Assembly (NCBI GenBank): GCA_934234215.1
Contig: CAKQHB010000008.1
Span: forward strand, 30,031-94,030
Source: an uncultured Cuneatibacter sp.
GTDB lineage: Bacteria; Bacillota; Clostridia; Lachnospirales; Lachnospiraceae
Length of the DNA stretch: 64,000 nucleotides
Reading direction: 5' to 3'
Position numbers and translations under genes: made by a program. The notes under the pieces were generated by a model that did not search any database, had not been told where the DNA came from, and saw only the letters and a list, made by a program, of their open reading frames with translations. Of this stretch, positions 24,463 through 31,366 are shown piece after piece (the stretch's first letter is position 1; each line of letters opens with the position of its first letter).

Positions 24463-25367
24463 CAGATTTTTTGACAGCATGTAACGCAGCAGTTCCCACC
24501 GGGCTGGTGCAGGAGCAGGAGCCGATGAGCCGCCATACCACATTTGCAGCGGGCGGCGCGGCAAGATACTATGTGACACCGGGGACGATGGAGGAGCTGG
24601 CGCAGGTCATTGCACTGTGCAGAGAGCAGGAGCTGGCGTGGATGCTTCTTGGAAAAGGCAGCAACCTGCTGGTGAGTGATGCCGGGTATGACGGCGTGAT
24701 GATCTCCACTGCGAAGCTGTCGGAGTGCCGTCTGGACGGCGATGAGTTGTATGCAGAGGCAGGCTGCTCCCTCGCAAAGCTGGCAGGTGCAGCGCAGCGG
24801 TCGGGATACACCGGACTGGAGTTTGCAGCCGGGATTCCCGGTACGCTGGGCGGTGCAGTTGTCATGAATGCCGGCGCTTACGGCGGTGAGATGAAGGATG
24901 TGCTGACGGAAGTGCAGGTATTGACACCGGAAGGCGAGCTGGTCTGGATTCCGGCAGAACAGATGGATCTTGGCTATCGTCACAGCTGCGTGGCAGAGCG
25001 AGGCTATGCGGTGCTGGCGGCAAAGATGCATCTGACCGCTGGTGATCCGGCGCAGATCCGTGCCGTGATGGAAGATCTGGCGGCACGCCGCAGAGAAAAG
25101 CAGCCGCTTGAGTATCCCAGCGCAGGCAGCACATTCAAGCGCCCGGAGGGATATTTTGCGGGAAAGCTGATTCAGGATGCGGGACTTCGCGGATTTCAGG
25201 TGGGCGGCGCGCAGGTTTCCGAAAAGCACTGCGGCTTTGTCATCAATCGGGATCACGCGACAGCCTCAGATATTTGGGAGCTGTGCAGACAGGTACAGGA
25301 GAAGGTTCGGGAACAGTTCGGCGTAGAGCTGCAGCTGGAAGTCCGGACAGTAGGAGAGTTTCAATGA
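24459..25367 (+). CDS. murB: UDP-N-acetylenolpyruvoylglucosamine reductase
   Basis: 302 residues, type II MurB size. FAD-binding segments GKGSNLLVSD and AGIPGTLGGAVVMNAGAYGGEM are clear, and YPSAGSTFKRPEG near residue 220 carries the catalytic Ser region. It reduces UDP-GlcNAc-enolpyruvate to UDP-MurNAc for peptidoglycan. It overlaps hprK by four bases and rapZ by four bases (ATGA). Confidence 0.97.
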   Translation: MTDFLTACNAAVPTGLVQEQEPMSRHTTFAAGGAARYYVTPGTMEELAQVIALCREQELAWMLLGKGSNLLVSDAGYDGVMISTAKLSECRLDGDELYAEAGCSLAKLAGAAQRSGYTGLEFAAGIPGTLGGAVVMNAGAYGGEMKDVLTEVQVLTPEGELVWIPAEQMDLGYRHSCVAERGYAVLAAKMHLTAGDPAQIRAVMEDLAARRREKQPLEYPSAGSTFKRPEGYFAGKLIQDAGLRGFQVGGAQVSEKHCGFVINRDHATASDIWELCRQVQEKVREQFGVELQLEVRTVGEFQ

Positions 25368-26227
25368 GACTTCTGATCGTGACAGGCATGAGCGGAGCAG
25401 GGCGCACGACAGCGCTGAAGATGTTGGAGGATATGGATTACTTCTGTGTTGACAATCTGCCGATCCCGCTCCTGACCCGTTTTATGGAATTAGTAGTAGA
25501 TCCGAAATTTGTCAAAAAGAAAGCAGCCATCGGCGTAGATATCCGCAATGGACAGGATCTGCCGTCGCTGCAGGAAATATTAGAACAGCTGCCGGAGGGC
25601 ATGCAGCATCCGGAGATCTTATTTTTAGATGCCGGAGAAGCATGCCTTGTGAAGCGGTATAAAGAGACGCGCCGCAGCCATCCCCTGTCGAAGGAGGGAC
25701 GCATTGAGGACGGTATCCGTGAGGAGCGCCGCTGCCTGGAATTTCTCCGGGCGGAGGCAGATTATTATGTGGATACCACCGACCTCTTGACGCGGGATCT
25801 GAGAAAGCGTCTGGAAGAATGGTTTGCGGATGATCTGAAAGACGGCATGATGCGTGTCAGTGTCATGTCCTTTGGATTTAAATACGGCATTCCGGCGGAT
25901 TGCGACCTCGTGTTTGATGTGCGCTTTTTGCCCAACCCCTATTACATCGATCATCTCAAGCACCACACCGGTCTGGAAGCCTGCGTGCAGGATTACGTCA
26001 TGAGCTTTGATGTGACGCGGGCATTTCTGGACAAATTGGTGGACATGATCCGTTTCCTGATTCCGAATTACATTTCGGAAGGAAAGACGCAGCTGGTCAT
26101 CGGTATCGGCTGCACCGGCGGACACCACCGTTCTGTCACACTGGCGTGTGCATTGTACGACCGCCTGAAAGACCAGACACCGGGGGCAAAATGGAGTCTG
26201 TCCCACAGAGACTGCGAACAGAATTGA
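25364..26227 (+). CDS. rapZ: RapZ/YvcJ-family nucleotide-binding protein
   Basis: 287 residues from ATG 25364, which overlaps the murB stop; a longer open frame upstream lies inside murB. P-loop GMSGAGRTT at 8-16, then DMDYFCVDNLPIPLL, and C-terminal motifs GFKYGIPADCDLVFDVRFLPNPY and IGIGCTGGHHRSV, all RapZ hallmarks. In E. coli RapZ controls GlcN6P synthase through small RNAs; in Firmicutes the role is less clear. The usual next gene yvcK is absent, and whiA follows after 14 bases. Confidence 0.95.
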   Translation: MRLLIVTGMSGAGRTTALKMLEDMDYFCVDNLPIPLLTRFMELVVDPKFVKKKAAIGVDIRNGQDLPSLQEILEQLPEGMQHPEILFLDAGEACLVKRYKETRRSHPLSKEGRIEDGIREERRCLEFLRAEADYYVDTTDLLTRDLRKRLEEWFADDLKDGMMRVSVMSFGFKYGIPADCDLVFDVRFLPNPYYIDHLKHHTGLEACVQDYVMSFDVTRAFLDKLVDMIRFLIPNYISEGKTQLVIGIGCTGGHHRSVTLACALYDRLKDQTPGAKWSLSHRDCEQN

Positions 26228-26241
26228 GGAGTATAAAAAAG

Positions 26242-27192
26242 ATGTCTTTTTCACGACAGATAAAAGAAGAAATTGCGCCGGTGATCGGCAAAGACAAACA
26301 CTGCCAGCTTTCTGAGCTGGCAGCTCTTTTTGCGTTCTGCGGCATGATCGAATATGGAGAAGAGGACGAGTATCAGCTCTTATTCCACACCGAAAATGAA
26401 CTGGTGGCAGAAAAGTGCGACCAGCTCATCGCTGAATTATTTTCAATCTCCACAATGACACTGACAAAAGATCAGGCGTATCGCAATCGTGAGCACGCGT
26501 ATCTGGTCCTCGTGTCAGAGGGTGAGGACAGCATGACCTGCCTGCGGGCGCTGCAGCTGGCTGATGAAAATGGAAATCTGCGGGAGCGAGGAGAAGAGCT
26601 CGTTTCCCCGATGCTGGTGCAGCGGGAATGCTGTCGAAGAACCTTTCTGCGGGGCGCGTATCTGGCAGTCGGTTCCGTATCAGATCCGACACGTTTTTAC
26701 CACATCGAATTTGTGTGCCAGACCGAGGACGGCGCAAAACAGCTGCAGGATATGATCGCAACCTTTGAGATTGACGCAAAAATCACCGCCCGCAAGAAAT
26801 CCTGGATCGTCTACGTCAAAGACGGCGACAATCTGGCGGAATTGCTGCGAATTATCGAGGCGCATCAGGCATTGCTGCAGCTGGAGAACCTGCGTATTGT
26901 CAAGGAAATGCGCAACTCCATCAATCGTCAGGTCAACTGCGACGCCGCAAACATCCAGAAAACCGTCACTGCTGCACAGGATCAGGTCAAAGACATCCTC
27001 TACATCGAGGAGCACATGGGACTGTCCAAGCTGAACGAAGGGCTGGAGACTGTCGCCAGAGCCAGACTGGAACAGCAGCAGGCAACACTGAAAGAAATCG
27101 GAGAAACGCTGGGGCTGGGAAAATCCTGCGTGAACCATCGGTTTAAGAAGTTGAAGGAGATTGCGGAGCAGCTGAGAAGTCAGGAAGCGTAA
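26242..27192 (+). CDS. whiA: WhiA DNA-binding protein
   Basis: 316 residues. It begins MSFSRQIKEEIAPV, as in WhiA homologues, with the LAGLIDADG-derived N-terminal domain (GAYLAVGSVSDPTRFYHIEF) and a C-terminal helix-turn-helix (LKEIGETLGLGKSCVNHRFKKL). It is linked to cell division and chromosome segregation in Gram-positives. It closes the hprK operon. The start ATG 26242 follows GAGGAG; the longer ORF extends back into rapZ. A giant stem-loop follows the gene and may end transcription. Confidence 0.96.
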   Translation: MSFSRQIKEEIAPVIGKDKHCQLSELAALFAFCGMIEYGEEDEYQLLFHTENELVAEKCDQLIAELFSISTMTLTKDQAYRNREHAYLVLVSEGEDSMTCLRALQLADENGNLRERGEELVSPMLVQRECCRRTFLRGAYLAVGSVSDPTRFYHIEFVCQTEDGAKQLQDMIATFEIDAKITARKKSWIVYVKDGDNLAELLRIIEAHQALLQLENLRIVKEMRNSINRQVNCDAANIQKTVTAAQDQVKDILYIEEHMGLSKLNEGLETVARARLEQQQATLKEIGETLGLGKSCVNHRFKKLKEIAEQLRSQEA

Positions 27193-27197
27193 AAAAT

Positions 27198-27490
27198 AGA
27201 AAATCGTTGATACTATGAAAAGGCTAACGTGTGTATTTTCTCTATCGTGAATAGCGTCCTGCCAGAAAAGAGGTTTCCTTGCGTGCGAAATTTCCTGTAA
27301 CTTTTTTGCAGCTTTTTTCGTCATTCGCGGAAACGCGCTTCGCTTGAACGGTCCGCTCATTGGCGAAGCAGCAAAGAAGTTACGACGGAAATTACCGCAA
27401 TGCAAGGGCACCTCTTTTTCTGACGGGACGCTAAAATTCGCGAAGGAATAACACAAATGTAGAGTTTCAGCAATATTAACGATGTTTTCT
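27198..27490. repeat. Giant imperfect hairpin element, copy A
   Basis: This whole gap of about 290 bases folds back on itself. The outer arms AGAAAATCGTT and AACGATGTTTTCT pair, then long stretches around TAGCGTCC, AGAAAAGAGGT and GTAACTT match the reverse complement of the right half. The centre (27319-27366) contains, on the minus strand, CCAATGAGC, CCGTTCAAGCGAAGCGCG and GCGAATG, shared with copy B at 29517-29696 in the opposite orientation. No coding frame is supported here. Confidence 0.75.
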
Positions 27491-27546
27491 ATCTTTTACA
27501 ATCCATGCAGAGTAGATGGTTGACAGAGCTGAAAAAGGAAATGAAT

Positions 27547-28071
27547 ATGGAGATTCGAAAGTTAGAAAAAAAGGAGTATGCTGGTCGGCGGTTTACGGTG
27601 CGTTATCAGACGACTGGTTATTATGAAATCCGGGAAGTGGAATCTGGGTTTTCAGTGGAGTATCAGCACTTTGAAGCGCCAGTGGAAAAGTCTTTTGAAG
27701 ATGAGTTCTTCGGCGAATGGCTGGAGAACCCGGTGGTGTACGGCGCATTTGATGGAGAGCGTTTATTGGGATTTGTAGAAGGCGCGTTGGAGTCGTGGAA
27801 CAACCGTTATCGCATCTCCAATATCTGCGTGTGCGATACGGAGCAACGGCATCATGGCATTGGAACTGTGCTGATGAATCAGATCTTGCAGGATGCAAAG
27901 GAATCCGGAGCGCGGATGGTGGTGCTGGAAACGCAGACTTGCAATGAAAATGCCATTGCATTTTATCGAAAAAATGATTTCAAAATCATCGGTTTTGATT
28001 TATCCGCATATTCCAATACAGATCAGGAACAATGTGAAGTGCGGATCGAGATGGGGAGAAAGCTCAAATAA
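27547..28071 (+). CDS. GNAT-family N-acetyltransferase
   Basis: 174 residues. Acetyl-CoA site motif A is seen as ICVCDTEQRHHGIGTVLM (RHHGIG replacing Q/RxxGxG/A), followed by VVLETQTCNENAIAFYRKNDF, the classic motif B. The overall pattern recalls streptothricin acetyltransferase-like (SatA) proteins, but the substrate cannot be told. Start ATG 27547 has AAAAAGGA upstream; 27541 and 27505 are alternatives. It lies between two copies of the giant hairpin and beside a DUF1848 remnant. Confidence 0.85.
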   Translation: MEIRKLEKKEYAGRRFTVRYQTTGYYEIREVESGFSVEYQHFEAPVEKSFEDEFFGEWLENPVVYGAFDGERLLGFVEGALESWNNRYRISNICVCDTEQRHHGIGTVLMNQILQDAKESGARMVVLETQTCNENAIAFYRKNDFKIIGFDLSAYSNTDQEQCEVRIEMGRKLK

Positions 28072-28079
28072 GAGAAGAT

Positions 28080-28420
28080 ATGATTATTCAGACAGGTATG
28101 CGAACGGACATTCCGGCGTTTTATTCGGAATGGCTTTGTAATCGAATCAAAGAAGGTTATGTCCTTGTAAGAAATTGAACCAAATGTACCGGACAAAGAA
28201 CGTGTGTAATCAGTTTTATCGACATTTACAAAAAAGTAGAGCGGAATTTCCCGACCGCACAGCCTGTTGCAAAAGAAGACAGGCTGTACCTGGGGAAAAC
28301 TATGATTGAAATTGCCGGACGATATGGCATGACCGTTCGCCCCTGCGCAGAAGGGGATGAGCTGGCACCTTATGGAGCAGATTGTTCCGGGTGCATGAGG
28401 CGAAGCAGGAGAGTTGGATT
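28080..28420 (+). pseudogene. Degraded DUF1848-family gene
   Basis: ATG 28080 opens a frame of 32 residues, MIIQTGMRTDIPAFYSEWL then NRIKEGYVLVRN, ending at TGA 28176; this is the N-terminus typical of DUF1848 proteins. A little later (about 28210-28395) another frame reads ISFIDIYKKVERNF, then IEIAGRYGMTVRPCAEGDEL and YGADCSGCM, matching the middle of the same family. The intervening part and the Cys-rich C-terminal region are missing. It is a gene remnant with at least one large deletion and frameshift, 8 bases after the GNAT gene. Confidence 0.65.
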
Positions 28421-28451
28421 GATCGTCAACTGCGGTTGGAGCTGTGGTGAG

Positions 28452-29381
28452 TTACTCCTTCCGATACCGATAAGCCCCCTCAATCGCATGGATTACATCC
28501 ACGATCAGGCTGTTATACGGCACAGATACGTTGTATTTTCTCGCCTGTTCCACGATGGCTCCGTTGATGGCATCAATTTCGGTGGGAATGCATTTCTGTA
28601 CATCCTGATACATGGAAGAGTAGCCTTTTCCAGCGTTTTCGCAGACATGATGTACCATGTCCAGCACTTCCATGTAAGAAAAATGTGTGCCGTCCGCTTC
28701 TGCCACATCAACGGCTTCGCAGATCATTTTCTCTGCAAAGTCCCATGCGTACTGATTCTCGATCATATAAGCAATCGGTGTCTCAGTGATTGCCGTGAAG
28801 GTATTGATCGAAAGATTGACGAACAGCTTGCTCCAGATGATACGCTGGATATCATCGGAAATCGCAGACTGGAATCCTGCCTCCTCCAGCAGATCAGCGA
28901 CCGGCTGCAGGTGCAGATTTTCTTCCAGATTACTGCCAATCGTGGTAACACCGTTCCCGCTGTGGCGGATTTTACCGCTGCCGAGATTAACAGAATTGTG
29001 TTTGCTTGTGCCGATGATAATATTTTCGGTTTTGACATATTTGGCGATTTTTCGGTCGTTACCAGCGCCGTTCTGCAAGGTCATAACCAGTGTATTTTCT
29101 CCAAAAAGTGCTTTGTTTTCTTCCAGAGAACTTTCTGTGTGAGTGGATTTCACAAAGACGATCACAAGGTCCGCGACTTCGTTGCAGGTTCCGGACTTCA
29201 TCGCGCGAATATTCGAAAAATGTTGTACACTGCCGTCTTCTTCCTGTACGGTAATGCCATTTTCATTGAGTGCCTGCACCTGCGGCTCGTACACATCCAG
29301 CATGGTGACATCATTATTCTTACTTAAATAAGCCCCATACAAACAACCCATAGCGCCAGCGCCAATTACGATAATCTTCAT
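28452..29381 (-). CDS. 2-dehydropantoate 2-reductase (ketopantoate reductase family)
   Basis: 309 residues. Rossmann NADPH-binding motif GAGAMGCLYGAYL at residues 7-19, the central MTLQNGAGN and the C-terminal ApbA_C domain with the KLFVNLSIN and SSMYQDV segments. Enzymes of this family reduce ketopantoate to pantoate for coenzyme A, but many paralogues act on other 2-oxo acids. No other pan gene is near, so the role is open and I do not assign panE. An AGGAGG-like site lies before ATG 29381 on the minus strand. Confidence 0.9.
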   Translation of the reverse strand: MKIIVIGAGAMGCLYGAYLSKNNDVTMLDVYEPQVQALNENGITVQEEDGSVQHFSNIRAMKSGTCNEVADLVIVFVKSTHTESSLEENKALFGENTLVMTLQNGAGNDRKIAKYVKTENIIIGTSKHNSVNLGSGKIRHSGNGVTTIGSNLEENLHLQPVADLLEEAGFQSAISDDIQRIIWSKLFVNLSINTFTAITETPIAYMIENQYAWDFAEKMICEAVDVAEADGTHFSYMEVLDMVHHVCENAGKGYSSMYQDVQKCIPTEIDAINGAIVEQARKYNVSVPYNSLIVDVIHAIEGAYRYRKE

Positions 29382-29516
29382 AAAGCAAATCCTCCTCTAA
29401 AATTTCTTGTAAAACAGAATAGCACTCTTACTTTCATTCGTCAAATGGTGGAGCAGATTTGATTTACCTTGAAAGGCAACTTTGCTGAAATGCGGGATAC
29501 TTAAAGTTGTGCGAAA

Positions 29517-29696
29517 AAGCTCCGAATGACATTCAAATCAAAAATAACATTGCGAGTATTCCGTCGTATAAATTTTCAGTACCGCCAATGAGCAATCCGT
29601 TCAAGCGAAGCGCGTTATTGCGAATGGCGGAAAGTACTGAAAATTTATACAGGAAACGGAGCTGGTTATTGAGATTTGAATGTCATCACGGAGCTT
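29517..29696. repeat. Giant hairpin element, copy B
   Basis: A 180-base inverted repeat. The outer arms AAGCTCCG...ATGACATTCAAATC and GATTTGAATGTCAT...CGGAGCTT pair, the inner arms TATAAATTTTCAGTA and TACTGAAAATTTATA are a perfect 15-bp match, and the tip holds CCGCCAATGAGCAAT, CCGTTCAAGCGAAGCGCG and ATTGCGAATGGCGG. The tip is the same as in copy A (reverse strand) with compensatory changes: GCAAT/ATTGC here, GCGGA/TCCGC there. It fills the gap between the reductase and the ATPase gene. Confidence 0.85.
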
Positions 29697-29708
29697 ATGC
29701 ACATCGTT

Positions 29709-31094
29709 TTAGTACAACTCCTCCACCGTCACCAGCACCGCATGTTCCCTCTCCGCCCTTTCTTTTACCGGTTCTGTAAAACCAGACTTACTGAAAAACA
29801 TCAGGTGCGTTTCTTCCACATCTTTGAATGCTTTTGTTGCCATGACGAGATCATCATATTCTTCCATCGGCATTGGCTTATTGCGGAATTTGCATTCACA
29901 GAACAGTGCTTTCTTTCCGGTTTTGTCGAATGCGAGGATGTCCACATCATCCTGCGCTTTCAACACGGGATTGGTTCCCCACCATTTTCCGATTTTGAAA
30001 GGAATGAAAGGGAGCTTTTTCTGTCTGGCAGCGCGGATCAGGTATTGTTCGCAGATTTTTTCAAAAACAGGTCCCATGTAGTCGTTGATGGAGTCCAGGA
30101 TCTCTTCGCAGGAAAGGTCCAGACCTAACATGGAATAGTAATTTTGATTGGTGAAAAGATACCGATACCAGAATTTATAGTAGTTATCAGTAATCTCGTA
30201 AATGCCTTTTTTGCTGGTGGCGGACTCGTTGCAGGGAACACATTTTTCAATCAGACGAAGTGTCTGCAGAGTCAGCATGTATTTGCTACACTTGCTTTTT
30301 TCTTCGTGTATCCGGTCTGCAATTTCTGTGATTTTATTGCAGCCGTTCGAAATAGATTCCAAAATGGAATTGTAGACGGATGGCTCGCGCAATTCGATAC
30401 GCAGAAGCGTCTGAGGTTCGTCATTCAGAAAAGAACCCTCTGTGAGCAGGTTGTTTTTTATATTTTCCTCCAGAGAAAGCTCCGGCGAAAAAGCCTCCAG
30501 ATAGCGGGGAACACCGCCTAAGATTCCGTAGGCAATTGCCTTTTCTGTTTGCGTATAGTGCGGAAAAAATTCTGCGCTCTCCAGATAATCAAATGGCTTC
30601 ACTTCCATATTGCCAGTGATTCTTCCGTATAGCGGGCTTTTGTATCCCATGACATCATTCAGCATAAAGCTCACGCTGGAACCGCACAGAATGAGAAAAA
30701 TATTTTTCTCTTTCCATACATGGTCGATCGTGTGCTGTAAAATGCTTTTGATCGAAGGATTGGGTTCTGCTAAAAATGGGAACTCGTCGATGATCAGCAC
30801 CAGCTTTTCTTCCGACGTTTTGCGTGTGATGTAGTCAAATGCGGCTTCCCAGTTCGGAAAAGCGGAGATGAAACCGCCTTCAAAAAATGTCTGAACAGTT
30901 TTCGAAAAATCAACCAAGTTTAGAGAATCGTTTTTCTCCTGAGCGGAAAAGAACATTGCTGTATGACGATTTGCAAATTCCCTCAGGATGGTTGTTTTTC
31001 CGATTCTTCGACGTCCATACATCGTCAAAAATTCGAACTTGGAACTGTTGTAGAATTTCTCTAATTGTTTTAGTTCTTCGACTCGTCCAATCAT
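29709..31094 (-). CDS. ATP-binding protein of the ATPase_2/DUF234 family
   Basis: 461 residues. N-terminal MIGRVEELKQLEKFYN and Walker A YGRRRIGKTTILREF (about 27-41), Walker B KLVLIIDEFPFLAE and sensor-like ILCGSSVSFM are typical of the archaeal-type STAND/MoxR-distant ATPase_2 group. The C-terminal half (DNYYKFWYRYLF, then a PD-(D/E)xK-like VDILAFDKTGKKALFCECKF) matches DUF234. Such proteins are widespread single genes of unknown function, sometimes thought to be mobile or defence-linked. Its promoter region holds tandem palindromes (31261-31298), but a dispersed repeat is inserted between them and the start codon. Confidence 0.85.
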   Translation of the reverse strand: MIGRVEELKQLEKFYNSSKFEFLTMYGRRRIGKTTILREFANRHTAMFFSAQEKNDSLNLVDFSKTVQTFFEGGFISAFPNWEAAFDYITRKTSEEKLVLIIDEFPFLAEPNPSIKSILQHTIDHVWKEKNIFLILCGSSVSFMLNDVMGYKSPLYGRITGNMEVKPFDYLESAEFFPHYTQTEKAIAYGILGGVPRYLEAFSPELSLEENIKNNLLTEGSFLNDEPQTLLRIELREPSVYNSILESISNGCNKITEIADRIHEEKSKCSKYMLTLQTLRLIEKCVPCNESATSKKGIYEITDNYYKFWYRYLFTNQNYYSMLGLDLSCEEILDSINDYMGPVFEKICEQYLIRAARQKKLPFIPFKIGKWWGTNPVLKAQDDVDILAFDKTGKKALFCECKFRNKPMPMEEYDDLVMATKAFKDVEETHLMFFSKSGFTEPVKERAEREHAVLVTVEELY

Positions 31095-31121
31095 AAGAAT
31101 CCTCCCATTAAAACAATGAAA

Positions 31122-31256
31122 ATAGAATCCTGCAAAGCAGGATTCTCCGCCTGCGGCGGGTCGCGAAGCGACAAATTCCTTTCCGCCGCAGTGCGATCCA
31201 CGCGGAGCGCTTTTTTGCTTTATAGGAAATGCAACGCATTTTCCTATAAAGCAAAA
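31122..31256 (-). repeat. Dispersed multi-hairpin repeat, copy 1 (full length)
   Basis: Read on the minus strand it begins with the stem CTTTATAGGAAA / TTTCCTATAAAG, then AAAGCGCTCCGCGTGGATCG, a CTGCGGCGG / CCGCCGCAG stem around GTCGCTTCGCGAC, and ends with GAATCCTGC / GCAGGATTC. The same order is found at 54424-54556; shorter copies lie at 38389 and 49865. It separates the tandem operator from the ATPase gene start. Confidence 0.85.
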
Positions 31257-31260
31257 AAAT

Positions 31261-31298
31261 ACTACTCACGAGTAGTATACTCATGAGTAGTATATTAT
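31261..31298 (-). promoter_or_regulatory. Tandem palindromic operator upstream of the DUF234 ATPase gene
   Basis: On the minus strand two consecutive 15-bp units ATACTACTCATGAGT and ATACTACTCGTGAGT, each with an inner ACTC N2 GAGT palindrome, followed by AGTAT. A TATAAT-like box sits directly upstream (about 31297-31302). The layout is that of a repressor site overlapping the start region of a promoter reading toward the ATPase gene. Confidence 0.55.
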
Positions 31299-31366
31299 AT
31301 GCAGTATTATTTTTCAACTATTTTAGCGGGATTTTGGCTGCAACACCTCAAAGAAATCTCCAAATT

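Noticed and set aside
28302..29327. 341-codon plus-strand ORF running across the reductase gene
   Set aside because: Only its first 40 codons carry real sequence (the DUF1848 remnant); the rest is the antisense of the ketopantoate reductase-family gene.
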